Shown piece by piece: positions 28,954 to 38,077 of a stretch of DNA of 64,000 nt. Every line of letters begins with the position of its first letter. Positions within the stretch are counted from its first letter, which is position 1. Position numbers and translations under genes: made by a program. The DNA is from Helicobacter macacae MIT 99-5501 (GTDB taxonomy: Bacteria; Campylobacterota; Campylobacteria; Campylobacterales; Helicobacteraceae), in NCBI RefSeq assembly GCF_000507845.1, contig NZ_KI669455.1, positions 129,441 through 193,440 of the forward strand, given 5' to 3'. The notes beneath the pieces were generated by a model. That model was not told where the DNA came from and made no database searches. It saw nothing but the letters and a program-made list of their open reading frames with translations.

Positions 28954-30045
28954 TTGTCTTCTCATAATTCTACACAATCTCATAAGACCTTTACTTACCG
29001 CGATAGTGGCGTTGATATTGATGAGGGAAATGCGTTAGTTGATTCTCTAAAATCCATTGTAAAGCGCACTTTTGATAGCAATGTCATCGGCTCTATCGGC
29101 TCTTTTGCAGGAGCATACTCACTTCCTGGCGGATACAAAGAGCCCATTTTACTAGCTTGCACTGATGGCGTAGGCACAAAGCTACGTCTTGCCATAGAGG
29201 CAAAAAAACTTGATTTTGTCGGCATAGATTTGGTGGCTATGTGTGTAAATGATTTGATTTGCAACTTTGGAGAGCCTCTGTTTTTTTTGGACTACTACGC
29301 CACAGGCAAGCTAGACAAAGAAGAGGCTTTGCGCGTGATAGAGGGCATAGCAAAGGGTTGCCAAATCGCAGGGTGCGCCCTCATAGGTGGCGAAAGCGCA
29401 GAAATGCCCTCAATGTATGCAAAGGGGGATTTTGACTTAGCTGGCTTCAGTGTGGGAATCGCAGAGAGGGCATCTTTGGAGCTACCAAATAGCATAAAAA
29501 AGGGCGACATTTTGGTGGGATTCCCAAGCAGTGGTTTGCACTCAAATGGATTCTCGCTTGCTCGCAAAGTGTTTTTTGAAGTAGAAAAAATGGACTTTAG
29601 CAAAGAAATATCAGCACTAGATTCTAGCTCCCAAAGTGGCATAAAATATATCAAAAAGCCGCTTATAGACGCGCTTTTAGAGCCTACTACTATCTATGTG
29701 CCACTCTTTAGGCAAAAAAGAGAATTTATCAAATCTCTAGCTCATATCACAGGTGGTGGCATACTAGAGAATCTACCTCGCGCTTTGCCTAAGCACTTGG
29801 GCGCGTCTGTAAATATAGATGCTATCCCTAGCCAAGAGATTTTTGAGCGTTTGTGTGGGTTTGTAGAGATAGAGGAGGCATATCGTGTGTTTAATATGGG
29901 TGTGGGACTTATCGCGTGTGTGGAGGAGGGCAATGTCGATGAGGTTTTGCGCGGAAGTAATGGCTTTGTGCTAGGAGAGGTGGTAAGCCAAAGTGGTATC
30001 ACACTCAAAAAAGGCAATGACATTGTGATAAGGGGGGAGAGTTGA
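28954..30045 (+). CDS. purM: Phosphoribosylformylglycinamidine cyclo-ligase PurM
   Basis: PurM closes the imidazole ring to aminoimidazole ribonucleotide in de novo purine synthesis, using ATP. It has 363 residues; family features include TYRDSGVDIDEGN at the N-terminus, LLACTDGVGTKLRLA, GIDLVAMCVNDL, ALIGGESAEMP and HITGGGILENLPR. It starts with TTG after AAGGAT. The Csd5-like gene begins within its stop (TTGA overlap), so the two are translationally coupled. This heads a likely operon purM-csd5-aroE-rnr. Confidence 0.96.
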   Translation: MSSHNSTQSHKTFTYRDSGVDIDEGNALVDSLKSIVKRTFDSNVIGSIGSFAGAYSLPGGYKEPILLACTDGVGTKLRLAIEAKKLDFVGIDLVAMCVNDLICNFGEPLFFLDYYATGKLDKEEALRVIEGIAKGCQIAGCALIGGESAEMPSMYAKGDFDLAGFSVGIAERASLELPNSIKKGDILVGFPSSGLHSNGFSLARKVFFEVEKMDFSKEISALDSSSQSGIKYIKKPLIDALLEPTTIYVPLFRQKREFIKSLAHITGGGILENLPRALPKHLGASVNIDAIPSQEIFERLCGFVEIEEAYRVFNMGVGLIACVEEGNVDEVLRGSNGFVLGEVVSQSGITLKKGNDIVIRGES

Positions 30046-30917
30046 AATCTTTTTTTAGAGCATATACGCTACCATTTCTTGTCCTCCTAATCGGGCTAGT
30101 TATGTATTATGTTATGTTTATCAAAAGCAACGAACGATATAGCGAGCAAGTAGAGGATACTTCTAGCTTCACTCGGCACAATCATTACCAAAGCAATAAT
30201 TTTGAGGATTCTAACATTTTGAGTGAGTTTTTTTCCTCCATAAAGAGAATCGTGCTAAATAGCAATCCAAATGAATATCCAAAAGAGGAAATAAACGCAC
30301 ATTTCACTCAAAACACCGATGAATACGCTACGCAAAGTTTGCAAGAAAACCAAGAAATAAAACAAAATGATGATGGGCAGATTTTCTCTCAAGAAAGTGT
30401 GCAATATAGCACTCAAAGCACGCAAGATATACTTGAGAATGACAAAAGTCCTACTCAAAACCCTACCCAAAATCTTGCCCAAAGCCAAACCACTTCTCAA
30501 GCCACTCAAACCATTGAGCCTACCAAATCCCCTCAAACCCTGCTATACTACACCACTACTAGGCTAAATGTGAGAAAAGAGCCAAGTATAAGCGCACCTC
30601 TACTTAGCAGGCTAGCAAGTGGCGAAAAAGTCAAAGTTATTAAGTTTAACGATGAGTGGGCACAGCTAGAAAATGGTGGCTGGGTAAGTGCTAAGCTATT
30701 GACTTTGGAGCGAGAGGATTCTAGCTTGCAAGACACGCAAATGTATACTTCGCTTGTAAATGCAAATATACGCCAAAAGCCTGATAATGATTCCCCTATC
30801 GTAGGCTCGGTGCTAAAGGGTGAGCGAGTGCGTGTCCACTCCATAGCAAATGGCTGGGCTAGACTACTAAGTGGTGGCTATATCGCACTTAGATTGCTTC
30901 AAAAAGATAGTGATTAG
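30042..30917 (+). CDS. csd5: Csd5-like SH3-domain cell-shape protein
   Basis: A 291-residue protein anchored by one N-terminal helix (about residues 9-27), followed by a disordered Gln/Thr/Asn-rich linker (about 60-165) and two bacterial SH3 domains at about 168-225 and 235-290. Each shows the LNVRKEPS or ANIRQKPD start and a Trp-rich strand. H. pylori Csd5 (HP1250), a helical-shape determinant that binds peptidoglycan, has a similar anchor-linker-SH3 plan and lies beside aroE and rnr, as here. The TTG start overlaps the purM stop and follows GGGGGAGAG. Confidence 0.75.
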   Translation: MKSFFRAYTLPFLVLLIGLVMYYVMFIKSNERYSEQVEDTSSFTRHNHYQSNNFEDSNILSEFFSSIKRIVLNSNPNEYPKEEINAHFTQNTDEYATQSLQENQEIKQNDDGQIFSQESVQYSTQSTQDILENDKSPTQNPTQNLAQSQTTSQATQTIEPTKSPQTLLYYTTTRLNVRKEPSISAPLLSRLASGEKVKVIKFNDEWAQLENGGWVSAKLLTLEREDSSLQDTQMYTSLVNANIRQKPDNDSPIVGSVLKGERVRVHSIANGWARLLSGGYIALRLLQKDSD

Positions 30918-30937
30918 ATTTTAAGAAATCATCATTT

Positions 30938-31780
30938 ATGAAATATCTTTGCGTATTTGGCAATCCTATCGCCCACTCCCTCTCCCCGCTTATACATAAT
31001 TTCGCCCTAGCAAAATTAGGCTTGCCTTTTATGTATGGTAGATTTTGCCTTGATAGTGGAGAGAACTTAAAAAATACATTTTTTCGTCTAAATCTTAGTG
31101 GGGCAAATATCACCGTGCCATTTAAAGAGCACGCCCTCTCTCAAGCCGATGAGCTAGATAGTCTAGCCCAAGAAATCGGCGCGGTAAATACCCTAGTGCT
31201 AGAATCTAGTGGCAAGCTAAAGGGATACAACACCGATGCGAGCGGGTTTGTAGAGAGTATAAGGGATTTTATGCCAAATCCCGATTTTGCCCCACGCACG
31301 GCAAAAAGCGCATTAGTGCTTGGTGCTGGTGGCAGTGCTAAAGCTGTGGCGTGCATATTGACAAAATATGGCTTAGAAGTGCAGGTGGCAAATCGCTCGG
31401 ATTCTAAGCGGGATTTTTATTCTTCGCGTGGGATTGCGTATCATCTTTTTAGCGAGCTAGAAGCAAGGGATTTTGACATAGTCATAAACGCCACGAGTGC
31501 GAGCCTGCAAGGCGAGCTACCATTGCCTAAAAACCTACTATCAGAGATTTTTACTCACTGCAAACTAGCTTATGATTTGATGTATAGCAAAAATCTAACA
31601 CCATTTTTAGCCCTAGCAAAAGATTGCCACATAGACTACAAAGACGGCAAAGATATGCTTTTGTGGCAGGCGGCAAAAGCCCTAGTGCTTTTTATCTCTA
31701 CTGAAAATACATCTAATCTTTACCAAGAACACCAAATCTATGCCCTAATGTCCCAAGCGATAAATAGCCACAAAGCATAA
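30938..31780 (+). CDS. aroE: Shikimate dehydrogenase AroE
   Basis: AroE reduces 3-dehydroshikimate to shikimate with NADPH in the aromatic amino acid pathway. It has 280 residues. The substrate loop FGNPIAHSLSPLIHN (about 6-20) and NITVPFKEHAL (with the catalytic Lys) are intact. The NADPH-binding VLGAGGSAKAVACIL and VANRSDSKR follow, then the late GKDMLLWQAAKAL helix. It sits between the Csd5-like gene and rnr, the same order as in H. pylori. Confidence 0.96.
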   Translation: MKYLCVFGNPIAHSLSPLIHNFALAKLGLPFMYGRFCLDSGENLKNTFFRLNLSGANITVPFKEHALSQADELDSLAQEIGAVNTLVLESSGKLKGYNTDASGFVESIRDFMPNPDFAPRTAKSALVLGAGGSAKAVACILTKYGLEVQVANRSDSKRDFYSSRGIAYHLFSELEARDFDIVINATSASLQGELPLPKNLLSEIFTHCKLAYDLMYSKNLTPFLALAKDCHIDYKDGKDMLLWQAAKALVLFISTENTSNLYQEHQIYALMSQAINSHKA

Positions 31781-31801
31781 ACGCCACAAAAGAGTAAAAA
31801 A

Positions 31802-34198
31802 TTGAAAGAGTTTCTCATCTCACTTTGCTTAGGCACAAATGAGATTCCCAAAAAATACTCCTCTATCTATGAGCAAATCAAATCTTGTGGCGCGATAGAA
31901 AATCACCAAAGCAAAAAGCATCATAATTTTTTTAAGCTACATTGTAAGTTTGGGATTTTTAGCGTTAGCAAACCAAAATCATCACTTACAAAATCTATTT
32001 TTTTGCAAGACATCACCAAAAGACGCAATGACATAAGGCTATCTATTAAAAATACACCAAAATCTTTGGAAAATGGCGAGATTGTGCTAGCACTTTTGGC
32101 AGGTAAATTTGTGCGCGTTATCAAGTCTTTATCAAGCCATAGCACTAAGCACGTCCAAAAACAAAATCTAATCTACCTAGAAAAGCAAAAAGGTAAAATC
32201 ATCGGCATAAACTTCCAAGATGGCGAAATCTCTACCCTGCCTTTTTCGCAAAAATCCTTAGAGCAGTTGCCTTATCACTGCGTTTTTAGCTATGAAAATA
32301 TAAAACCAAAGATAAATAAGATTTATGGTGTGCTAGAGGAATCAAAAGTCGATGAAGCTATCGCGCTATTTCTGGCAGATAGGAAAGAGGAGTTTAGCCA
32401 AGAAGCCAAGCAATTAGCCCAAAGCTTTGGCGATAGAGTAGAACCAAGTTTATATACAGACTTAAGCGGTGGTTTATATGGGGGCGAGATTGGTGGAAAG
32501 GCTGGTGGCAAGGTTTTTGGTAGAGCGGACTTATCCAAGCTAGATTTTATCACTATTGACCCAAGCGATGCAAAAGACCACGATGATGCGATTTACTATG
32601 ATGAAAAAAGCAAGGTTTTGTATGTCGCTATCGCTGATGTAAGTGAATATGTATTGCCAAAAACCGCGCTTGATGAGGAGGCAAAGCAGCGACTTTTTAG
32701 CCTATATTTTCCACATAAATGCCACCCTATGCTACCACAAGAGCTAAGCGAAAATCTATGCTCACTCAAAGCAAATGAGCTAAAGCTAGCACTTGTATGT
32801 GAGATACACTTCTGCGCCACTTCATCACGCAAAATCACACCCAAATCCACCAAAATCTATGAAGCCCTAATCACTCCCAAAGCAAATGTAAGCTATGAGT
32901 ATATCGATAGTCTTTTAGACACGCTAGAATCAGCTAAAAAATCTAGCGCAATTTTTAAACCACTAAAAAGCCTTGCAAATCCTCGCTGGATTTTGTCCTT
33001 TTGGCATATCGCAAGCGGGCTTAAAAATGAGCGATTAAAAAAAGGCTTTGATTTTTTCACAAAAGAGCGCAAGATGACTTTGGACAAAGAGGGCGAGATA
33101 GAATCTATCCGCACGATTTTGCCAACTCGCGCTCATAGCCTTATCGAAGAGGCTATGCTACTTGCAAATGTAAGTGTGGCAATGTCTTTGGATAGTGCGC
33201 TAGGAGGCAAGGGAATCTATCGCACTCACAATCCACCTACAAAAGACAGGCTGCACGCACTTTTTGGCGAGATAGCACAGCTTGGCTACACCATAAAAAA
33301 AAGTAGAGCAAAAAAGCCACAAAATGACTACTCCAAAAATATCCACTCTCAAATCGCCCACCTACAATCCCTAGCAAGCACTCAAAAAGAAAAAGAAATC
33401 ATTGATAGACTAATCATAAAATCCCAAAAAGAAGCACGATATGATTGCAGCAAAAATGAGCACTTTGGGCTAGGGTTTGAGGCTTATACGCATTTTACTT
33501 CGCCTATACGCAGATATAGCGATATTTTGGCACACAGACTTGTAAAGCTACTTTTGCGCTCTAGTGGCACGCTAGATATTAGTTTTGCCAAAAATCTATC
33601 CTCCTTGCCAAACCAAAAAGAGATTTTAAGGCATATTAACTTCACCCTAGAATCTATCCGCATAGCCACACCTCTGCTAAATGAAGCAGAGCGAGGAATC
33701 GCAAAATGTGAAATGTGCTTCAAAGATAGAAAATATGCTAGAAGTGCGCAAAAATGGCAGGGGGAGTCTATTTATATTCGCATTATTGATGAGCGATTCC
33801 CTGCTATTGGTGTAGTGGATTTTGCAGAATCTAGAAAGGAAGCTAATGATAAATCTAGCAAAGCAAAATCTAGTGAGACAAAATCCCACACGCCGCACAC
33901 ACAGGCTACACGCGCTGTGCAACAGCTAGCACTGCAACGCGCCCCAAATTCTACTTTGCAAGAGATTTTGCAAGGGGCGCGGGTTTTTGTGCGAGATTCT
34001 AGCTTGCAAAAGCACGCTACATATCTAGCACAAATCGCCCAAGTAGAGCTAGGCAGTGCTAGAATATATGCAAACATACTTGATATAAGCACCCAAGTGG
34101 ATTCTACACCAAGAGCAAAATCCACCAAAAAACCAAAAAATAAGCACAAAACAACCAAAAAACAATCAAGCCAAAAGCACAAAAAGCAAATCAAATAA
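31802..34198 (+). CDS. rnr: Ribonuclease R (RNB-family 3'-5' exoribonuclease)
   Basis: A processive 3'-5' exoribonuclease for structured RNA. It has 798 residues, longer than the H. pylori enzyme as I recall it. The RNB catalytic core is clear: TIDPSDAKDHDDAIYY (metal Asp residues, about 250-265), VAIADVSEYV and YFPHKCHPMLPQELSENLCSL. The later GFEAYTHFTSPIRRYSDILAHRL segment ends the core. An S1-like C-terminus follows, broken by a Ser/Lys/Thr-rich stretch (about 680-705) and ending in a very basic Lys tail of about 25 residues. The TTG start lacks a strong ribosome site and lies 21 bp after aroE. Confidence 0.93.
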   Translation: MKEFLISLCLGTNEIPKKYSSIYEQIKSCGAIENHQSKKHHNFFKLHCKFGIFSVSKPKSSLTKSIFLQDITKRRNDIRLSIKNTPKSLENGEIVLALLAGKFVRVIKSLSSHSTKHVQKQNLIYLEKQKGKIIGINFQDGEISTLPFSQKSLEQLPYHCVFSYENIKPKINKIYGVLEESKVDEAIALFLADRKEEFSQEAKQLAQSFGDRVEPSLYTDLSGGLYGGEIGGKAGGKVFGRADLSKLDFITIDPSDAKDHDDAIYYDEKSKVLYVAIADVSEYVLPKTALDEEAKQRLFSLYFPHKCHPMLPQELSENLCSLKANELKLALVCEIHFCATSSRKITPKSTKIYEALITPKANVSYEYIDSLLDTLESAKKSSAIFKPLKSLANPRWILSFWHIASGLKNERLKKGFDFFTKERKMTLDKEGEIESIRTILPTRAHSLIEEAMLLANVSVAMSLDSALGGKGIYRTHNPPTKDRLHALFGEIAQLGYTIKKSRAKKPQNDYSKNIHSQIAHLQSLASTQKEKEIIDRLIIKSQKEARYDCSKNEHFGLGFEAYTHFTSPIRRYSDILAHRLVKLLLRSSGTLDISFAKNLSSLPNQKEILRHINFTLESIRIATPLLNEAERGIAKCEMCFKDRKYARSAQKWQGESIYIRIIDERFPAIGVVDFAESRKEANDKSSKAKSSETKSHTPHTQATRAVQQLALQRAPNSTLQEILQGARVFVRDSSLQKHATYLAQIAQVELGSARIYANILDISTQVDSTPRAKSTKKPKNKHKTTKKQSSQKHKKQIK

Positions 34199-34211
34199 AA
34201 AGCAAATAATG

Positions 34212-34217
34212 TATAAT
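34212..34217 (+). promoter_or_regulatory. TATAAT box upstream of the YihY-like gene
   Basis: A perfect TATAAT 50 bases before the ATG at 34268, in the short gap after rnr. Confidence 0.55.
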
Positions 34218-34267
34218 ACTCGCCAAATCATCTAAACCACCCACAAACCACATAAGGAGTGCGCAAA

Positions 34268-35230
34268 ATGCCAAGTGATACACAATCTAGCACACAACCA
34301 AATGACATAACTTCCAAAAAAAGCTATTTTCAAAAAAAATTTGCACTCATTTTTGCTCCTATCACAAATCTACTAAAACTCGCCAATTCACTAAAACAAC
34401 AAACATTCAAACTGCTAAAAGAGATTTATCATTTTTTGACTTACAAAGAGGAAATGTTTTATTACGCTTCATCACTTAGCTTTTATACGATTTTCGCGCT
34501 TATACCTATGCTTTTTATCACTTTTTCTGTCCTGCTTGCATTCTCACATTTCCAAGACAAAATCAGCGATATTCAGCACCTTATCATCTCAAATATCCTC
34601 CCTGCCAACGCCGAAGTAGTCATCAAATTTATGAATACATTTTTGGAAAACGGCTCAAAAATGGGAATGGTAGGCGTAGTAAGCGTATTTATCACTTCAT
34701 TGCTATTTTTTCGCAACTACGAATACATTACCTCCAAAATGTTTGATTCTACACCGCGCAAATTTTTTGATTCTCTTATAATGTATTGGACGATGATTAC
34801 GCTATTTCCGCTAGGTAGTGTGGTAATATTTTATTTTAGCGCAAGTGCACAGGGGCTATTTATGCAGGGAGGGAAATCCTTGATTTATAGTGATTTGTTC
34901 TCTTGGCTTGCTACTTGTGTGCTATTTCTCATACTTTTTCGCATCTCTGCAAACAAGCCATTGCACAAAAGGACTTTGTTTTTTAGCTCATTTACTTCTG
35001 GCACTGTGTGGTTTGCACTCAAAAATCTTTTTGTGTTTTATATCACTTACAACAAAACCTACGCCACGCTATATGGCTCGGTATCAATTATCCTTTTTCT
35101 AATGGCGTGGATTTATGTTTCTTGGCTTGTTATGCTATTTGGTATGCGCTCTTGTCAAGGGGTTTTAAAATGGCTTAATATTGAGCAAAAAGACACAAAT
35201 CAAAAAGAAGCACATAATGAAACCGTATAG
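34268..35230 (+). CDS. yihY: YihY/BrkB-family inner-membrane protein
   Basis: A 320-residue polytopic membrane protein with about six helices, starting after a soluble N-terminal segment of 60 residues. YEEMFYYASSLSFYTIFALIPMLF-type sequence (about 60-85) opens the membrane part, as in the family once called ribonuclease BN; RNase activity is not supported for these proteins. The later FFSSFTSGTVWFALKNLFVFYI and YGSVSIILFLMAWIYVSW segments are typical. Function remains unknown. The ATG at 34268 follows GGAG; the in-frame GTG at 34259 overlaps that site. Confidence 0.82.
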   Translation: MPSDTQSSTQPNDITSKKSYFQKKFALIFAPITNLLKLANSLKQQTFKLLKEIYHFLTYKEEMFYYASSLSFYTIFALIPMLFITFSVLLAFSHFQDKISDIQHLIISNILPANAEVVIKFMNTFLENGSKMGMVGVVSVFITSLLFFRNYEYITSKMFDSTPRKFFDSLIMYWTMITLFPLGSVVIFYFSASAQGLFMQGGKSLIYSDLFSWLATCVLFLILFRISANKPLHKRTLFFSSFTSGTVWFALKNLFVFYITYNKTYATLYGSVSIILFLMAWIYVSWLVMLFGMRSCQGVLKWLNIEQKDTNQKEAHNETV

Positions 35231-35337
35231 TAGATTTTGCTTATTCTCATAGATTTACACGATAATTTTAGAGGCGATTTGAAATAATATTTTGACACTT
35301 TTGGTGTAGCACTAGAGACATATAAGGAGCGCAAAAA

Positions 35338-35961
35338 GTGGGATTGGATAAATATTTTGTGAGTTTTTATACTCCTCCTGCGGATTTTTCCTCACTTGGC
35401 AAAATCACGCTTCTTAGTCCCAAAAATTTTGATGATTTTGATAAGTCTTTTGTGCTTTTAGGGGAATCACACACAAAGCAATACCTAAGTGGAATCTACT
35501 TTGAAAACAATCTAGCAAAGCTAAAATCAAAAAAATCAAACAACCAAAGCCACGACACAAAAGGCGAAATAAAGCAAACTTCACAATGTGATGAGAGCGA
35601 TGAGATTTTCGCTCTCACAAAAAAGTGGCTAGATATGTATTTTGGTGGGGGGATTCCGCATTTTCTCCCTCCACTTGCACTGCAAGGCTCTAGATTTGCA
35701 CTACTTGTGTGGCAAGAGCTACTAAAAATCCGCTATGGTAGCACCACCACTTATGCTACTATGGCTACAAAAATCGCACAACAAAGAGGGCTTGCCAAAA
35801 TGTCAGCCCAAGCCATAGGTGGTGCGCTAAAAAACAATCCCATATCAATCATTATCCCCTGCCACCGAGTGATTGGCACAAATGGTAGCTTGATAGGCTA
35901 CGCAGGAGGAGTAGAAAAAAAGAAAATCTTACTAGGACTTGAAAACCTCACAACTACTTAG
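35338..35961 (+). CDS. ogt: Methylated-DNA-protein-cysteine S-methyltransferase
   Basis: A suicide repair enzyme moving alkyl groups from O6-guanine to its own cysteine. It has 207 residues. The C-terminal DNA-binding half has TTYATMATKIAQQRG, GGALKNNPISIIIPCHRVIGTNGSLIGYAGG, with the acceptor Cys in PCHRVIG (about residue 179). The N-terminal half carries a poorly conserved domain with a Lys/Ser/Gln-rich insert (about 65-90). The GTG start follows TAAGGAGCG. Monocistronic by spacing. Confidence 0.92.
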   Translation: MGLDKYFVSFYTPPADFSSLGKITLLSPKNFDDFDKSFVLLGESHTKQYLSGIYFENNLAKLKSKKSNNQSHDTKGEIKQTSQCDESDEIFALTKKWLDMYFGGGIPHFLPPLALQGSRFALLVWQELLKIRYGSTTTYATMATKIAQQRGLAKMSAQAIGGALKNNPISIIIPCHRVIGTNGSLIGYAGGVEKKKILLGLENLTTT

Positions 35962-36256
35962 AATCGCCATAAAATCACCAAGAGTTTTTAAGCACTTTTA
36001 TGTAGAGATTTTAGTCTAAAAAGCCTTTTAAATCATTGCAATAAAGTGTTTGACATATCTTGGCAGGCTTGCCTTTTTAGCACACTTTGACACACTTGGA
36101 TTTTGTGCTTAAACCTTAATTTACAAAAATCTAATACAATCGCTACTTTTAAATCTGGTTTGTAAATCTCTAGCTTTTTGGGCTATAAAAATTCCCAAAA
36201 TATCCCTAAAGAAGCATAGTAGAAGCATAGAAAAACTAACCCCAAAGGAATACAAA
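35962..36256. promoter_or_regulatory. Intergenic region before the aldo/keto reductase
   Basis: About 295 bases with no gene. TACAAT at 36135-36140 could be a -10 box for the reductase gene. Nothing else recognised. Confidence 0.35.
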
Positions 36257-37198
36257 ATGAAAAACACCACACAATACAATCACGCACGCAGAGGATTTAT
36301 AAAAACTTCTGCCACTCTTGCACTAGGCTTAGCACTCCCATCACTTCCTCCATTTCTCTCATCTGCACTTGCCAAAGACGCAAAAGCTACAAAAACCACC
36401 ACGCTAAATAATGGCATATCAATCCCACTTGTAGGGTTTGGCACTTCGCGTATGCAGGGAAGCGAGTGTCAAAAAGCCGTAGAAAACGCACTAGAAGTAG
36501 GCTATCGACTAATTGATACAGCCCAAATGTATGGTAATGAAAGCGATGTAGGCAACGCGATAAATTCCGCACTAAAAGGCGGGAAGCTAAAGCGCAAAGA
36601 GCTATTTATCACTACCAAACTTTCAAGCGATATGAGCTATGAAGAAACACTAAAAGCCACGCAAGAATCGCTAAAAAAACTCCAAATTGATTATGTGGAT
36701 TTACTACTTTTGCATAGGAATTTCCCACAATCTGTGCCTATGTATAAAGCGATGGAAAAGCTACGCAAAGAGGGCAAAATCAAATCTCTTGGGATTTCAA
36801 ATTTTACCCCTGAAGTTTATAGTGAGTTTGTCAAAAAGTGTGAAACACTCCCCGTGCTAAACCAAATGGAAACGCATATCTTTTATCAGCAAAAGCCTTT
36901 AAGAGAAGTGATGAAAAGCTATGGCACGAAGCTAGAAGCGTGGAGTCCTTTTGCCAATGGCAAAAACGACTTTTTTGCAAACCCCACACTTGTGTCTATC
37001 GCCAAAAAGCACGGCAAAACTCCCGCTCAAATCGCCCTTAGATTTTTAGTCGAGCAAGATATTATCGTTATCCCAAAAACTGCAAAAAAAGAGCGAATGA
37101 TAGAAAATATCAGCATTTTTGACTTTGCACTTGATAGCACAGATAGAGAAGCCCTAAACGCACTAGATACCAATGAGCCTTTATTTAAGTGGTTTTAG
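36257..37198 (+). CDS. Aldo/keto reductase with Tat signal peptide
   Basis: A 313-residue NADPH-dependent aldo/keto reductase. The N-terminus shows a twin-arginine signal (HARRGFIKTSATLALGLALP), so the folded, cofactor-loaded enzyme is probably exported to the periplasm, which is unusual for this family. Core motifs are present: VGFGTSRM, RLIDTAQMYGNESDVG (catalytic Asp and Tyr), ITTKLSS (Lys), LLLLHRN (His) and the cofactor-binding IVIPKTAKKERM. The substrate is unknown. AAAGGAA precedes the ATG. The SMR transporter pair follows after about 90 bp and may share the transcript. Confidence 0.88.
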   Translation: MKNTTQYNHARRGFIKTSATLALGLALPSLPPFLSSALAKDAKATKTTTLNNGISIPLVGFGTSRMQGSECQKAVENALEVGYRLIDTAQMYGNESDVGNAINSALKGGKLKRKELFITTKLSSDMSYEETLKATQESLKKLQIDYVDLLLLHRNFPQSVPMYKAMEKLRKEGKIKSLGISNFTPEVYSEFVKKCETLPVLNQMETHIFYQQKPLREVMKSYGTKLEAWSPFANGKNDFFANPTLVSIAKKHGKTPAQIALRFLVEQDIIVIPKTAKKERMIENISIFDFALDSTDREALNALDTNEPLFKWF

Positions 37199-37289
37199 TA
37201 GATTTTAGCGCGGTTTGTGGATAAATCACGCTAGATTATTTACACCACAAAATATCCAACCCCTTACAAAACCAACCAAAAGAGAATCT

Positions 37290-37730
37290 ATGCTAAAACT
37301 CACTCGCCTAAGCGCGTGGCTAATGCTTTTTGGGGCTATTGGCTTAGAGATATGCGGTCTTAGCCTGCTAAAAGTCTTTGAGGGCAATGGCACTCTTGGC
37401 AAGGCTTTGCTAATCGTGCTTATGAACCTCTCATACTTCCTTATGTCGCTTACCCTGCGCCAAATCGCGGTGGGCGTAGCTTATGCCACTTGGGAAATCG
37501 TAGGGGGCATAGGCGTGTTGCTCGTTAGCTTTGTGTTTTTTGACCCGATTTTAAGCACACAGCAGTATTTTGGCATTGTCATAGGATTTGCAGGGATTAT
37601 CTGCATTATTTTAGGCGAGGAGCATAGTGAGGCGCACGATAATAGCATAACGAGCGAGCACACAGCAGGTAAACCCACGCCAAACGCGACTAAAGAAGCA
37701 GTCAAAAGCGCAAGTGGAGGGATGAGATGA
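37290..37730 (+). CDS. SMR-family efflux pump subunit 1
   Basis: A 146-residue small multidrug resistance subunit with four membrane helices (residues 8-110) and a 35-residue polar tail. The membrane-embedded glutamate of the family is visible in FGAIGLEICGLSLLK (about residue 18), and GVAYATWEIVGGIGVLLVSF marks the third and fourth helices. I chose the ATG at 37290, which follows AAAGAGAA; a longer upstream frame is probably untranslated. The downstream gene starts inside the last codons (ATGA overlap), so the two likely form a heterodimer like MdtJ/MdtI or EbrA/EbrB. Substrate unknown. Confidence 0.86.
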   Translation: MLKLTRLSAWLMLFGAIGLEICGLSLLKVFEGNGTLGKALLIVLMNLSYFLMSLTLRQIAVGVAYATWEIVGGIGVLLVSFVFFDPILSTQQYFGIVIGFAGIICIILGEEHSEAHDNSITSEHTAGKPTPNATKEAVKSASGGMR

Positions 37731-38047
37731 CACTAGCATTTTTACTCATCGTGCTTTCTGGCTTGCTAGATGTGCTTGCCAATCTCGCCCTAGCAAAATC
37801 CGATGGCTTCAAAAAACTTTGGTGGGGGCTACTCGCGCTACTTCTTGTGGATAGCGTGTTTTTGTTTTTGGCTTTCGCACTTGATTTGGGAATGGAACTC
37901 CCTGTGGCTTACACGCTATGGGGAGCGATAGGGATTTTAGGCACGGTGATTGGCGGGTATTATTGGTTTGCGCAAAAGCTAAAGCCCATAGGATTTGTGG
38001 GAATCGCACTCGTGCTTATCGCCGTGTATTTATTACACTTTGCGTAA
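37727..38047 (+). CDS. SMR-family efflux pump subunit 2
   Basis: A 106-residue partner of the preceding SMR protein, with four helices and almost no tail. The first helix reads LIVLSGLLDVLANLALAKSDGF. The usual membrane Glu position carries Asp (LLDVLAN), a change seen in some heterodimeric partners. VAYTLWGAIGILGTVIGGYYWF corresponds to the helix three-four segment. It overlaps the upstream gene by four bases, which implies coupled translation and assembly with it. Confidence 0.85.
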   Translation: MTLAFLLIVLSGLLDVLANLALAKSDGFKKLWWGLLALLLVDSVFLFLAFALDLGMELPVAYTLWGAIGILGTVIGGYYWFAQKLKPIGFVGIALVLIAVYLLHFA

Positions 38048-38077
38048 AAATCCAAAAAACAAAATCTAAGGAATTAA

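Noticed and set aside
30255..30567. Frames on both strands in the Gln/Thr-rich linker of the Csd5-like gene
   Set aside because: Low-complexity sequence leaves alternative frames open; no ribosome sites or motifs were seen.
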